Positions 47,705 through 57,198 of a stretch of 64,000 nt of DNA are shown piece after piece. The translations under genes and the position numbers were made by a program. Under the pieces are notes generated by a model that worked only from the letters and a program-made list of their open reading frames with translations, was not told where the DNA came from and searched no databases. The DNA is from Aquabacterium lacunae (GTDB lineage Bacteria; Pseudomonadota; Gammaproteobacteria; Burkholderiales; Burkholderiaceae_C): assembly GCF_004310865.1 (NCBI RefSeq), contig NZ_SIXI01000004.1, forward strand, positions 124,001 to 188,000, read 5' to 3'. Positions within the stretch are counted from its first letter, which is position 1. Each line of letters opens with the position of its first letter.

Positions 47705-48754
47705 ATGGGCTCACCCAAGATGCTGACCAAGCCAGCCCTCCCCGCACCACACGGCCGCAGCCTGCTCGAGCTGCTGCTGGCCATGACCATTGCCCTGGTG
47801 GTGCTGGGTGCCATTCTGTTTTCCGTGAACCAGACCGGCCAGAGCAGCCGCCAGGACAACGAGCTGGCTCAACTCAACGAAGACGCCACCATTGCAGCCA
47901 ACCTGATCCGCTGGCAGCTTCGCATGGCGGGCTACAGCCAGACCCGGGTGATCACATCCTCCACGGAAACACCGTCCAGGAACTTCGTTGGCTCGGCCGT
48001 GCTGGGTTGCGAAGGTGGCTACACCAACACCAACGCCGCTGCATGGCGCTGGGACCCGACCCTCAACCCACCCGCAGCCGTGATCTCTCAGGGCTGCGTG
48101 AATCCGGCCGCCGACTCAGCACCCGACGCACTGACCGTGCTGTTCGAGGGAGATGCATCGAACACCGTGCCCGCAGCTAACAATGCACCCACCGACTGCC
48201 TGGCCAACGGCGTGGTGGCCACCGTGCCGTCTGCCATTGAGGTCGGCGCACCCTACACACTGGTGGAAAACAGGTTTTTCATCCAGAACGTTGCGGGCGT
48301 GCCCACCTTGAGCTGCATCGGCAACGGCGGGGCTGCTGCATTCGGCGCACAAGCCACCTCACAACCCCTGCTGCCCAATGTGGTCGACATGCAGGTCACC
48401 TACGGGGTGGCCGCCCTGTTCCAACCCCCGGCAGACTCAGGCAGAAGCGCCTACCCGCTTTTTGAAGCTCGGCAGTTCCTGCGAGCCGACCAGGTGGACA
48501 ACCTCATCCCTGGCAACCGCGACGCGTCATGGCAGCGCGTGGTCAGCGTCAACGTGTGCCTCCTGCTGAGCACACCCAATGACGCATTGCCAGAGCCCAT
48601 GGACTATCAGGATTGCCGTGGCGTACGCCACCCCACCGCCGCAGATGCCAATGATCGGCGAGGCTACCGCGCGGTGAACGTCACGGTCGCGCTTCGGAAC
48701 CGAGCAACCGCCTGCGCGAATGCCAACGCCACATTCCCCGACCTTTGCCGCTGA
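47705..48754 (+). CDS. pilW: Type IV minor pilin PilW
   Basis: The 349-residue prepilin has leader HGRSLLELLLAMTIALVVLGA and then TGQSSRQDNELAQLNEDATIAANLIRWQLRMAGY, characteristic of PilW. The large globular domain contains several Cys (GCEGG, GCVNP, DCLANG, SCIGNG). It joins PilV, PilX and PilY1 at the pilus tip. Confidence 0.92.
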   Translation: MGSPKMLTKPALPAPHGRSLLELLLAMTIALVVLGAILFSVNQTGQSSRQDNELAQLNEDATIAANLIRWQLRMAGYSQTRVITSSTETPSRNFVGSAVLGCEGGYTNTNAAAWRWDPTLNPPAAVISQGCVNPAADSAPDALTVLFEGDASNTVPAANNAPTDCLANGVVATVPSAIEVGAPYTLVENRFFIQNVAGVPTLSCIGNGGAAAFGAQATSQPLLPNVVDMQVTYGVAALFQPPADSGRSAYPLFEARQFLRADQVDNLIPGNRDASWQRVVSVNVCLLLSTPNDALPEPMDYQDCRGVRHPTAADANDRRGYRAVNVTVALRNRATACANANATFPDLCR

Positions 48755-48760
48755 CCCATC

Positions 48761-49354
48761 ATGGCCCACACCCTTGCCCCACGATTCAGGCGCCCCCAGG
48801 AAGGGGTGGTGCTCATCATCGCCCTGGTCCTGATGCTGGCGATCGGGGTCACCACCACCATGACTCTGAAGTTCGTGATGTCCAGTGACCAGATCGGCTC
48901 CAGCATCCGTGATGGGCAGCTCGCCAGCCAAGCCGCAGAAGCGACGCTTCGGTGGTGCGAAGACCAGGTCATCCGCAACCAGCCCGGTGTTCGGGTGCTG
49001 CCCCCGCCGCCAGGCCAGTCAGGCATGGACCTCAACGCTGAAGACACCACCGAAACGTGGCGCGCGGAGGCCAACTGGGTCTTGAACACCAACGCCTTCG
49101 AGCCGCCTGCCGGGGTGCTGGCGGCCATCGACGGTGGCAATGCGGTGGCACGGAACTTCAATCAGTTGCCTCAATGCATGGCGCAGCAGATCAGGCTGCG
49201 CTCGATCGACAGCGACGTGGGCAACGCCACCAACGCCATCGTGCGTGTGGTGCGCGTGACCGTCCGCGGCTTTTCGCCCAACTACGACCGCACCCCAGGT
49301 GCCGCACAAGGCGGCGAAGTGTGGCTGCAGTCGACCCTCTACATTCCCTTCTGA
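48761..49354 (+). CDS. pilX: Type IV pilus assembly protein PilX
   Basis: The 197-residue protein has N-terminal QEGVVLIIALVLMLAIGVTT and the PilX-type sequence SQAAEATLRWCEDQV. The hydrophobic helix is preceded by a basic leader with Glu-Gly at the processing site. It is part of the minor pilin complex, 6 bases after pilW and 14 bases before pilY1. Confidence 0.9.
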   Translation: MAHTLAPRFRRPQEGVVLIIALVLMLAIGVTTTMTLKFVMSSDQIGSSIRDGQLASQAAEATLRWCEDQVIRNQPGVRVLPPPPGQSGMDLNAEDTTETWRAEANWVLNTNAFEPPAGVLAAIDGGNAVARNFNQLPQCMAQQIRLRSIDSDVGNATNAIVRVVRVTVRGFSPNYDRTPGAAQGGEVWLQSTLYIPF

Positions 49355-49368
49355 CACACGAGGTGATC

Positions 49369-52300
49369 ATGAACACGCCGCATGATTTCCCGGGTCGCTT
49401 GCGCACCCTCACTCTTCAATTGTTGATCGCTTCCATGGTTTGGGCGCCTGCGGCGCCCACCTTGGCCGCGCCAGCCCAGATGCCGCTGCTGAACAAACCA
49501 GCCGAGTCCGTCGACCCCAATGTGTTTTACACCATCGACGACTCGGGCTCAATGGCGTGGTCCGCCCTGCCGGACGAGCGCGTCAACTACCTGCGCAGCC
49601 GCGAAACGTTGCCGAACCGCGGGGCGCGAACCACTTACCCAGTGAACCACCCCAACGAACCCGACAGAAACAAACAAGACACCTTCACCTGCGTTGTGCC
49701 CACGCACTCGGGAAAAGGCAGCAGCACTTGGCTGACCGCCTCCGGCGCGCCTCACCATGTGAATTTTCGGACACCCAACGTGACCAATGCTCGCCCTTAC
49801 CCGGGCAATGAGCTTTACTACAACCCGAACATTCGGTATCGCCCGTGGATGAAAGCAGATGGCACCGAGTTCGCCAACTCGACGCCCGGCACCACATCCG
49901 CCAGCACCCTCGACGTTTATGTGGACCCGCTGCAGCTGGTCAAGCCCTCCAGCGCCACCTCCGCAGCCACGGCGTTCCTGAAGCCCAGAGAAGTCACGCC
50001 GCTGTCCCCTTTGAACAGTTCTTCACCCACCACAGGTTGGTGTGCTGAGGCAACACTGGGATATGACCGCAATGGCGTGCCCTTCCTGACACCCAATTTG
50101 GTCACCTACGAAACGCGCTACTTCAGTCCAGCGTCCTATTACGAAATCGGTCATGGCTGGGTGGACATCGGCGGCGCCGCCAGCACCGCCACATTCCCGC
50201 CCAATCGCAGCAAGAGTGCAGACCGGACCGATTGCGCCAGCAGCACCAAGTGCACACAAGCCGAAGAGCTGGCCAACTTTGCCAACTGGTTCACCTACTA
50301 CCGAACCCGCAACCTGCTGGCCATCGGGGCCAGCAGCCGGGCATTCGCCCCCCAGAAATTCAACATGCGGTTGGGTTACGGGCGCATCAACAACACCACG
50401 GCCAACAGCCAGTACAACTCGATCGGCACATTGATCCGAGGGGTCAGGTCATTCTCCAACCCCCTGCAGCCGACCGACAGGCAGGCGTTCTTTGACTGGC
50501 TGTATGAGGTTCCGGCCTCGGGTGGCACGCCCCTTCGACGCGCGATGGACGATGTCGGCCAGTACTTCATGAACCGCACCGACAACGGTCCTTGGGCAGA
50601 CGACCCCAAGCCACTGAGCACATCCACGGCCAACACCAACCACCTGGCGTGCCGAAAGAGCTTCCACCTGCTCATGACCGACGGCTACTGGAACTCGGAA
50701 CAAGCGACCACCGCGGCAGCACGTGCCGACGTGGACAGCACCACAGGGCCCAAGCACACCAGTGACATGGCCATGCGCAGCGATCCCGACCAAGTTCGCA
50801 CCTACACCTACACACCGGCCAATTCGCCACGCTATCAGGACAAATGGGCCAACACCCTGGCCGATGTCGCGATGTACTACTGGGTGAACGACCTGCGCCC
50901 AGACCTGCGCAACAAAGTGCCATTGCCCTCCAGCATTCCGACAGACACCGCAGCCGAGATTCAAAAGGCCGATGAAAACGCTTTGGACCACGCCTTCTGG
51001 CAACACCTGAACACCTACACCGTCAGCCTTGGCGTTCAGGGCACACTGCCAGCCACGGTCACAGACTCGCCCGGCAACAGCGGCATCACCCTCTGGCCCG
51101 CCAACAACGTCTGGCCACAGCCTGACAACGACAGCTATGTCAACGGCGGCGACGAAAAGATGGTGGATGACCTCTTCCATGCGGCGCGCAATGGCCGAGG
51201 TCGGTTCTTGACCACTCGCAACCCGGCTGACTTTGAATCAGCCATCAAGAGCTTCCTGCAGTCGGTGGCCGCCTCAGTGCCCACCGACAGCGGCGTGGCC
51301 GTGTCCGGCATCGTGCTCGACAGCAACAGCCGCAGCTACATCCCGTCTTACAACCCGTCTTCGTGGTTCGGCGACATCATCGCCTACAACATCGGCAGCG
51401 CTGGCACGGGCACCACAGTGGCCTGGAAGGCCAGCGAAGCCGTCCGTCCAGCGGCGACGCGCAACATCATCACGTGGAACCCGGAAACCCGGACGCCCAC
51501 CACGTTCGGTGTGGATGGCGCCGGACTGAGCACTGCCATGCGCAACACCTTGGTGGGCACCCGCAACAGCACCGATGCCAACAAGCTCATCAACTACCTG
51601 CGAGGTGATCGCAGCGAAGAAGGCGCTCAGGTGCCGTCGCTGCGCTGCCGAGGCACCACAGGTGATGCGCCTTGTCAGGCACCTTTCAGCACGACCACAC
51701 CTGCCCCGCTGGGGGACATTGTCAACAGTACGCCCCTGTTGGTCCGAGATGCGCTGGACCTGAACTACCAGTTCTTGCCCGACAAGATCAACGGCAAGGC
51801 ATCCGGCAACACCACTTACCGTGAGTACATGGCCAGCAAAGGCAAGCGCTCACAAGGCTTGCTCTTTGCAGGCGCCAATGACGGCATGCTCCACGCCTTC
51901 ACCGACCCCAAGACTGGTAGATCCGATGAGGTGCTGGCTTATGTGCCGTCCAGTGTGCTGGGGAACATGGCTCGTCTGGCGGACCTGGAGTACGGCAAGA
52001 GCACCGACCCGAGCAAAGCCCATCGCTTCTACGTGGACGGCCCATTGGTCGAATCTGATGCATACCTGAACGGCTCATGGCAGAACATGGTGCTGGGCTC
52101 GACGGGTGCTGGTGCCAGAACCGTGTTTGCCCTGCGGGTCAACACGACCTCTCCCGACCAGATGTCAGCCACCAACCTGATGTGGGAGCTTTCGGCCACC
52201 AGCAGCACGGCCGCCAGCAACGACCTGGCCAAACTGGGCCACGTGACACAACCCGTGGCCACAGGCGTCACGCGCAGCGGCCAATGGGTGGCCGTGTTCG

Positions 52301-53316
52301 GCAATGGGCCAGACAGCACGCACACCGACGGCGCCAAGGCTTACCTGTTCGTGGTCGATCTGGCCACCGGCAATCTGGTCACCACACTGAAGGCCAGCGA
52401 CGAGTTGCGCAATGGACTGGGCGGCGTGAGCTTGATCACCGACATCAACCGCACCATCGTGGGCGCCTATGCAGGTGATCTGAAAGGCAAGATGTGGCGC
52501 TTTGACATGGAAAGCGCCAATCCATCAGATTGGAAGGTAGGACTGGGTGGCAAGCCCCTGTTCGAGGCCACCACACCGCAGCCCATCACCGCAGCCCCCA
52601 CTTACCTGTCGCATCCGAAGGGTGGCCTGCTGGTGGTGTTTGGCACAGGCAAGCTCTATTCAGACACAGACGACGCCAGCACCCCCGAAAACGAAAACGA
52701 TCCAGCCAATACGAGCCTGCAGACCCTGTTTGCAGTGCGCGACCGCACCAAGGTGGGCGGCAGTTCGCTGGCCACGGTTCAACCTGTGCAGTCCAAACTT
52801 CTCAAGCGGGAGTTCGAAATCATCAGCGGGTCGACCGACACCTGGACCATCAAGAAGGTGCCCACCGTCGACCTGACCCAGGACGGCTGGTACCTGAACC
52901 TGGAGATCCCTGTTTCAGGCTCGACCAGCCTGCCGCGACCGAGAGCCTTGTTCTCACCGCAGCTGCTGCCGGACGCCTTGATCATGGGCACCGTCGACCT
53001 CAAACAAGAAGATCGCTGCGACTCGGCCTCGGCAACCAGTTACATCCTGGTGCTCGACCCACTGACCGGCGGCACCATCGTGCTCAACTCCACCGACGCC
53101 AACGCGACCCGCACCATCGTCTCCGCCTACAAGCGCCCATTCCGTGGCAACCCCAAGGTGACCTACTCGCGCAAACCGAATGGGGGCGAGGGCGTGGTGA
53201 TCTCTGGTGGCGGCAATTGCCCGACCTGCACGGGCGGCAGCAACACGATTGACGTCACGCTGCCGTCCAACTTCGTGCGCCGCAACTGGCGCCAGATCAT
53301 CAACTTCCCGCAGTGA
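49369..53316 (+). CDS. pilY1: Type IV pilus tip adhesin/mechanosensor PilY1
   Basis: The 1315-residue exported protein has a signal peptide at about 1-34 and a von Willebrand A-like N-terminal region with the MIDAS start DDSGSM at 57-62. A C-terminal beta-propeller of the Neisseria_PilC type follows (LLFAGANDGMLHAF; AYLFVVDLATGNLV; GDLKGKMWRFD). PilY1 sits at the pilus tip, promotes extension, and mediates adhesion and surface sensing, often with Ca2+. Start 49369 follows ACGAGGTGATC. The next gene starts two bases after its stop. Confidence 0.95.
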   Translation: MNTPHDFPGRLRTLTLQLLIASMVWAPAAPTLAAPAQMPLLNKPAESVDPNVFYTIDDSGSMAWSALPDERVNYLRSRETLPNRGARTTYPVNHPNEPDRNKQDTFTCVVPTHSGKGSSTWLTASGAPHHVNFRTPNVTNARPYPGNELYYNPNIRYRPWMKADGTEFANSTPGTTSASTLDVYVDPLQLVKPSSATSAATAFLKPREVTPLSPLNSSSPTTGWCAEATLGYDRNGVPFLTPNLVTYETRYFSPASYYEIGHGWVDIGGAASTATFPPNRSKSADRTDCASSTKCTQAEELANFANWFTYYRTRNLLAIGASSRAFAPQKFNMRLGYGRINNTTANSQYNSIGTLIRGVRSFSNPLQPTDRQAFFDWLYEVPASGGTPLRRAMDDVGQYFMNRTDNGPWADDPKPLSTSTANTNHLACRKSFHLLMTDGYWNSEQATTAAARADVDSTTGPKHTSDMAMRSDPDQVRTYTYTPANSPRYQDKWANTLADVAMYYWVNDLRPDLRNKVPLPSSIPTDTAAEIQKADENALDHAFWQHLNTYTVSLGVQGTLPATVTDSPGNSGITLWPANNVWPQPDNDSYVNGGDEKMVDDLFHAARNGRGRFLTTRNPADFESAIKSFLQSVAASVPTDSGVAVSGIVLDSNSRSYIPSYNPSSWFGDIIAYNIGSAGTGTTVAWKASEAVRPAATRNIITWNPETRTPTTFGVDGAGLSTAMRNTLVGTRNSTDANKLINYLRGDRSEEGAQVPSLRCRGTTGDAPCQAPFSTTTPAPLGDIVNSTPLLVRDALDLNYQFLPDKINGKASGNTTYREYMASKGKRSQGLLFAGANDGMLHAFTDPKTGRSDEVLAYVPSSVLGNMARLADLEYGKSTDPSKAHRFYVDGPLVESDAYLNGSWQNMVLGSTGAGARTVFALRVNTTSPDQMSATNLMWELSATSSTAASNDLAKLGHVTQPVATGVTRSGQWVAVFGNGPDSTHTDGAKAYLFVVDLATGNLVTTLKASDELRNGLGGVSLITDINRTIVGAYAGDLKGKMWRFDMESANPSDWKVGLGGKPLFEATTPQPITAAPTYLSHPKGGLLVVFGTGKLYSDTDDASTPENENDPANTSLQTLFAVRDRTKVGGSSLATVQPVQSKLLKREFEIISGSTDTWTIKKVPTVDLTQDGWYLNLEIPVSGSTSLPRPRALFSPQLLPDALIMGTVDLKQEDRCDSASATSYILVLDPLTGGTIVLNSTDANATRTIVSAYKRPFRGNPKVTYSRKPNGGEGVVISGGGNCPTCTGGSNTIDVTLPSNFVRRNWRQIINFPQ

Positions 53317-53317
53317 C

Positions 53318-53767
53318 ATGACACACCACCCTTTCACCCAGTCAGCTGGCCGCCAACGGGGCTTCACTCTGATCGAGCTGGTGATCGTGACGCTGATCAT
53401 TGCCGTGCTGACGGCCGTGGCCCTGCCGAGCTACCAGAAGCATGCCGAGAACGCCCGGCGGGCCGACGCTCGCAACCTGCTGCTGGCGGCCCAGCAGTAC
53501 ATGCAGCGCTACTTCGCGGCTAACAACACGTACATCGGAGCCAACCTGCCGAACAACCTGTTGCAGTCGCCCGCGCAGGGCAAAGCGGAGTACCAGATCA
53601 CGGTCACCAATGCGACGGTTTCGACCTTCGCCTTGCAAGCCACGCCTGCCGCTGGTGGCAGCATGACCCAAGACAAATGCGGGGTGCTGTCCCTCACGTC
53701 CACCGGGCAACGGGGCGCCAAAGGCGGCTCAGCGACCGGACAGGCCTTGGCCGATTGCTGGAAGTGA
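53318..53767 (+). CDS. pilE: Type IV minor pilin PilE
   Basis: The 149-residue prepilin has cleavage motif RGFTLIEL with helix VIVTLIIAVLTAVALPSYQKH, then the ComP/PilE-type sequence ARRADARNLLLAAQQYMQRYFAANNTY and a C-terminal Cys pair (DKCGVLSL; ADCWK). It is the last gene of the fimT-pilVWXY1E operon. The major pilin pilA and the assembly machinery are not in the window. Confidence 0.92.
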   Translation: MTHHPFTQSAGRQRGFTLIELVIVTLIIAVLTAVALPSYQKHAENARRADARNLLLAAQQYMQRYFAANNTYIGANLPNNLLQSPAQGKAEYQITVTNATVSTFALQATPAAGGSMTQDKCGVLSLTSTGQRGAKGGSATGQALADCWK

Positions 53768-53776
53768 TCCTCGAAC

Positions 53777-53810
53777 AGCTCCGGGGCCTGCCCCGGGCTC
53801 AGCTTTTCTT
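53777..53810 (+). terminator. Probable terminator between pilE and nrdR
   Basis: CCGGGG (53781-53786), CCTG loop, CCCCGG (53791-53796), extended by AGC/GCT with a bulge, then TTTTCTT (53804-53810). It sits between the convergent pilE and nrdR stops and reaches into the nrdR end. Confidence 0.5.
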
Positions 53811-54254
53811 GCCGCTTTCCTTGACCGCGGCCACGAACTCGGTCACGTCATCAAAGCTGCGGTACACCGAAGCAAAGCGCACATAGGCCACCTTGTCGAG
53901 CTTGCGCAGCTCCTTCATGACCCACTCGCCCAGCTGGGTGGACGACACTTCCTTGTCACCCGACTGCCGCAGCTTGCCTTCGATGGCTTCGATGGCCGTT
54001 TCCACGGCCTCTGCGCCCACGGGTCGCTTGCGCAAGGCCAGCATCAATGACGACTTCAGCTTGGCGCGGTCGTAGTCGGTGCGGCGTCCGTCTCGCTTGA
54101 CGATCGACGGCAATTCGATTTCGGCGCGCTCGTAGGTGGTGAAGCGCTTGTCGCAGGCCGCGCATTTGCGGCGGCGGCGGGTCGAATCGCCTTCGTCGGA
54201 ATCACGCGTTTCGACCACCTGGGTGTCAGGGTGTCCGCAAAACGGGCAGCGCAT
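53799..54254 (-). CDS. nrdR: Transcriptional repressor NrdR
   Basis: The 151-residue protein has an N-terminal zinc ribbon (C3, C6 in MRCPFCG; C31, C34 in KCAACDKRF) and an ATP-cone domain ([33 protein letters not shown]). It represses ribonucleotide reductase genes in response to dATP/ATP. It lies downstream of glyA, the usual neighbour, but a terminator at 54325-54360 separates the two. Confidence 0.97.
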   Translation of the reverse strand: MRCPFCGHPDTQVVETRDSDEGDSTRRRRKCAACDKRFTTYERAEIELPSIVKRDGRRTDYDRAKLKSSLMLALRKRPVGAEAVETAIEAIEGKLRQSGDKEVSSTQLGEWVMKELRKLDKVAYVRFASVYRSFDDVTEFVAAVKESGKKS

Positions 54255-54324
54255 GGTGGAGCTCTCTGAAGGGTCGCGGTGTGTTCAAGGCACGCAGCCT
54301 GCATGCAGGCAACGGCACTGGCAG

Positions 54325-54360
54325 AAAAAAACCCGGCAGGGCGGGCGCCCATGCCGGGTT
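54325..54360 (-). terminator. Rho-independent terminator of glyA
   Basis: Read leftward: AACCCGGCA (54360-54352), 13-base GC-rich loop, TGCCGGGTT (54338-54330), then a T run (to 54325). It lies 27 bases after the glyA stop and 70 bases before the nrdR start. Confidence 0.88.
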
Positions 54361-54387
54361 CGATTGCATCACGCGTTCACGTGGGAA

Positions 54388-55638
54388 TCAACGGTAGACC
54401 GGGAACTGACGGGTCAGCGCCGACACCTGCTCGCGCACGCGGGCGATGGTGGCCTCGTCGTGCGGGTTGTCCAGCACGTCGGCGATCAGGTTGCCCACGG
54501 CCACGGCCTGCTCTTCCTTGAAGCCACGGGTGGTCATGGCCGGCGAGCCCAGGCGAATACCGCTGGTCACCATCGGCTTTTGCGGGTCATTGGGGATGCC
54601 GTTCTTGTTGCAGGTGATGTGTGCGGCACCCAGGATGGCCTCGGCTTCCTTGCCGGTCAGGTTCTTGGGGCGCAGGTCCACCAGCATCACGTGGCTTTCG
54701 GTGCGGCCCGACACGATGCGCAGGCCGCGCTTCGTGAGGGTATCAGCCAGGGCGGCGGCGTTCTTCACCACTTGCTGCTGGTAGGCCTTGAACTCGGGGC
54801 TCAGGGCTTCCTTGAAGGCCACGGCCTTGCCGGCGATCACGTGCATCAGGGGGCCGCCCTGGATACCGGGGAAGATGGCCGAGTTGATCTTCTTGGCGAT
54901 CTCTTCCGAGCGCATCAGGATGATGCCGCCACGCGGGCCACGCAGGCTCTTGTGGGTGGTCGAGGTGACCACGTCGGCATGGGGCACCGGGTTGGGGTAC
55001 ACGCCCGCGGCGATCAGGCCAGCGTAGTGGGCCATGTCCACCATGAAGTAGGCGCCGATTTCCTTGGCAATGCGTGCAAAGCGCTCGAAGTCGATGCGCA
55101 GGGCGAAGGCCGAAGCGCCGGCGATGATCAGCTTGGGCTTGTGCTCACGGGCCAGGGCTTCCATGGCGTCGTAGTCGATGTCTTCCTGCGCGTTCAGGCC
55201 GTAGGACACCACCTTGAACCACTTGCCCGACATGTTCAGGGGCATGCCGTGGGTCAGGTGGCCGCCTTCGGCCAGGCTCAGGCCCATGATGGTGTCGCCG
55301 GGCTGCAGCAGGCCGAAGAACACGGCCTGGTTGGCTTGGGAACCCGAATTGGGCTGCACGTTGGCGAACTCGGCGCCGAACAGCTGCTTGAGTCGGTCAA
55401 TGGCCAGTTGCTCGACCACGTCCACGTGCTCGCAACCGCCGTAGTAACGCTTGCCAGGGTAGCCTTCGGCGTACTTGTTGGTCAGCTGGGAGCCCTGGGC
55501 TTCCATGACGGCCGGCGAGGTGTAGTTCTCGGAGGCGATCAGTTCGATGTGGTCTTCCTGACGGGTGTTCTCGGCCTGGATGGCGGCGAACAGCTCGGGA
55601 TCGACTTGGGCAATGGTGTGCTGGGCGCGGTCAAACAT
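54388..55638 (-). CDS. glyA: Serine hydroxymethyltransferase
   Basis: The 416-residue PLP enzyme converts serine and tetrahydrofolate to glycine and methylene-THF. The PLP lysine is K230 in [22 protein letters not shown] (31-39) and [12 protein letters not shown] (59-70) are typical. It is the main source of one-carbon units for purines, matching the ZTP riboswitch in its leader. Start 55638 is the first Met of the normal family N-terminus, preceded by GAAGAGG on the coding strand. Confidence 0.98.
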   Translation of the reverse strand: MFDRAQHTIAQVDPELFAAIQAENTRQEDHIELIASENYTSPAVMEAQGSQLTNKYAEGYPGKRYYGGCEHVDVVEQLAIDRLKQLFGAEFANVQPNSGSQANQAVFFGLLQPGDTIMGLSLAEGGHLTHGMPLNMSGKWFKVVSYGLNAQEDIDYDAMEALAREHKPKLIIAGASAFALRIDFERFARIAKEIGAYFMVDMAHYAGLIAAGVYPNPVPHADVVTSTTHKSLRGPRGGIILMRSEEIAKKINSAIFPGIQGGPLMHVIAGKAVAFKEALSPEFKAYQQQVVKNAAALADTLTKRGLRIVSGRTESHVMLVDLRPKNLTGKEAEAILGAAHITCNKNGIPNDPQKPMVTSGIRLGSPAMTTRGFKEEQAVAVGNLIADVLDNPHDEATIARVREQVSALTRQFPVYR

Positions 55639-55734
55639 GACTTGGCAGTCCTCTTCAAGGTTGAAGACCCACCGCGTGGCAACCCGCGTGCGCCACCACA
55701 AGGTGCGCGGCACGTGCTGAACCACTTCAGAGGG

Positions 55735-55850
55735 CTGCCCAGGCGAACGGCGGTTCCCGCACAGGCCACCCTTGGCCCGAACGGGGCTGCGCTTCCCGGT
55801 GGTTCACCACCTCAGGCAGGGCAAGCCCACCATCTATCGCCAGTCGCGCA
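55735..55850 (-). promoter_or_regulatory. ZTP (pfl-motif) riboswitch upstream of glyA
   Basis: Read leftward from 55850: GCGACTGGCG (55847-55838), GGTGGG, a stem returning as AACCACC, GGGAAGCGC, a variable linker of about 35 bases, then CCGTTCGCCTGGGCA (55750-55736). These two blocks are the conserved halves of the ZTP/ZMP aptamer, joined by a pseudoknot between the 3' CGCC and the 5' GGCG. The ligand ZTP/ZMP signals 10-formyl-THF shortage, so glyA is expected to be turned on. No U-run follows; a small hairpin CTTCAA/TTGAAG overlaps the ribosome site, suggesting translational control. Confidence 0.92.
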
Positions 55851-55861
55851 GCGAATCTCGG

Positions 55862-55867
55862 ATTGTA
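55862..55867 (-). promoter_or_regulatory. Sigma70 -10 element of glyA
   Basis: TACAAT on the minus strand in GGGTACAATCC, about 12-20 bases upstream of the riboswitch. The -35 is weak (CTGCAC at 17-base spacing). It predicts a glyA leader of roughly 215 bases. Confidence 0.6.
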
Positions 55868-55922
55868 CCCAAGCCCCGGAAAGCGTGCAGCATGGCCGCC
55901 GCGTTCTCGGGGGCTCTTGGCG

Positions 55923-56909
55923 TCAGTTCGCCAGGGCGATCTGCTCGGCGGCCACCCGCTCGGGGGCGCCACGGTGGGCATTGACGGGCGCTTCGCTGGC
56001 CGAGGGGGCCGGCGAGACCGCCGGCGCAGCCCGCTGAGCCCCGGACGCCGCAGCGTCTGGCTGGTAAGCCGTGGGCACGGAAGGCACCACCTGCGTGGCC
56101 GCCGCCTCGATCACGGCCCCCGGCGGCGGCAGGGTGGCGTTGGTGGGCACGTGGCGGCCCGCTGCCACGCTGAGCAGGTAACGCTGCTCGGTCAGCACGC
56201 GGTTGGCGTAACCACCGTCATGGGCCAGGTTGGCCGCCCCCACGTAATACTTCAGCCCTTCTTCCAGACTGCCCGCGCGGGTGATGCACTCTTTGAGCAC
56301 CTGCACGCCCACACGCAGGTTGGTCACCGGGTCAAAGGCCGCACGCTTGCCACCGAAGGCTTCGTACTTGTCGCGGTGGATGCCGGTCATGACCTGCATC
56401 AGGCCTTGCGCACCCACATGGCTCTGCGCAAAGGGGTTGAAGCTCGACTCCATGGCCATGATGGCCAGGATCAAGGTGGGCTCGACACCGGCGGCCTTGC
56501 CGACGCTCCAGGCTTCTTGCACCAGGCGCGAAATGGGCTCCTGCGCCACGCTGTAGCGGCGAGAGATCCACTGCACCACCAACTGCTGCTGACGGTTGAG
56601 CTCCGACACGTCGGCGGCGGTGGCGCGCTGGATGGCGTCCGGCTCGGCCATGGCCAGCAGGAAGTTCTCGTCTCGGGCCGTGTCGGCACCGCCTTGCGGT
56701 GCCAGGCGCGCCAGGGCGCGGTCGGACAACCAGGCCAGGGCATCGGTTTCCAGTTGATGTCGCAACTCGGGCCGTGTGCTGAGGAACACGGCGGTCAGCA
56801 CCGCGCCCAGACCGACCACGGCCAGGGCATGATGACTCACATGGCGGACACCTCTTGCGACGTCGGCGCCGGTCTGGCGCCAGGTGTCCCATTGCTTGAA
56901 CGCTGTCAT
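55923..56909 (-). CDS. Lytic transglycosylase (SLT domain), membrane-anchored
   Basis: The 328-residue protein has one hydrophobic segment at about 26-44, then a helical linker, then an SLT domain with the catalytic Glu in IMAMESSFNPFAQS and the family motif GAQGLMQVM, followed by NLRVGVQVLKE and KYYVGAANL. It cleaves peptidoglycan between MurNAc and GlcNAc. The tail of about 80 residues is Pro/Ala-rich and unstructured. Start 56909 is preceded by AAAGGAGAACC. It is divergent from ubiD with a 289-base gap. Confidence 0.9.
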   Translation of the reverse strand: MTAFKQWDTWRQTGADVARGVRHVSHHALAVVGLGAVLTAVFLSTRPELRHQLETDALAWLSDRALARLAPQGGADTARDENFLLAMAEPDAIQRATAADVSELNRQQQLVVQWISRRYSVAQEPISRLVQEAWSVGKAAGVEPTLILAIMAMESSFNPFAQSHVGAQGLMQVMTGIHRDKYEAFGGKRAAFDPVTNLRVGVQVLKECITRAGSLEEGLKYYVGAANLAHDGGYANRVLTEQRYLLSVAAGRHVPTNATLPPPGAVIEAAATQVVPSVPTAYQPDAAASGAQRAAPAVSPAPSASEAPVNAHRGAPERVAAEQIALAN

Positions 56910-57166
56910 GGTTCTCCTTTCTCGTCTGCGGCCCGGGCTGGTCGAGGCTCGACGGGTGGTCGGCATCACCAGGGCAACCCACACCTTGTGAGCAGGGGTT
57001 GCAGGGGCAACAGTGATAATCAGCGCGAGCAGGTGGCGGTCGACCCGGCACCTGTCCCTCGCTGGCAGCGTCGCGCCCTTGAACAGGGCGCAGGGTTTAC
57101 CCCAGGAAAAGGCCCTGGAGCGATTCGAGCGCGGATTCTAGGCAGCCCCGAAATAACCAGTCAAGC

Positions 57167-57186
57167 ATAAGAGATCGATCTCTTAT
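57167..57186. promoter_or_regulatory. Perfect 20-bp palindrome immediately upstream of ubiD
   Basis: ATAAGAGATC (57167-57176) directly abutting its reverse complement GATCTCTTAT (57177-57186). It ends 12 bases before the ubiD ATG and is AT-rich in a GC-rich genome, so it probably overlaps the promoter; -10-like TATAAC (57184-57189) runs off its right end. It has the size and symmetry of a dimeric-regulator operator. The binding protein is unknown. Confidence 0.65.
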
Positions 57187-57198
57187 AACTTTTATTCT

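Noticed and set aside
49057..49368. Upstream extension of pilY1
   Set aside because: It overlaps pilX in another frame; a signal peptide and ribosome site define the start at 49369.
57073..57091. GCGCCCT-TGAAC-AGGGCGC hairpin in the transglycosylase-ubiD gap
   Set aside because: It has no U-tract in either direction and no nearby gene end; probably a chance or minor leader structure.
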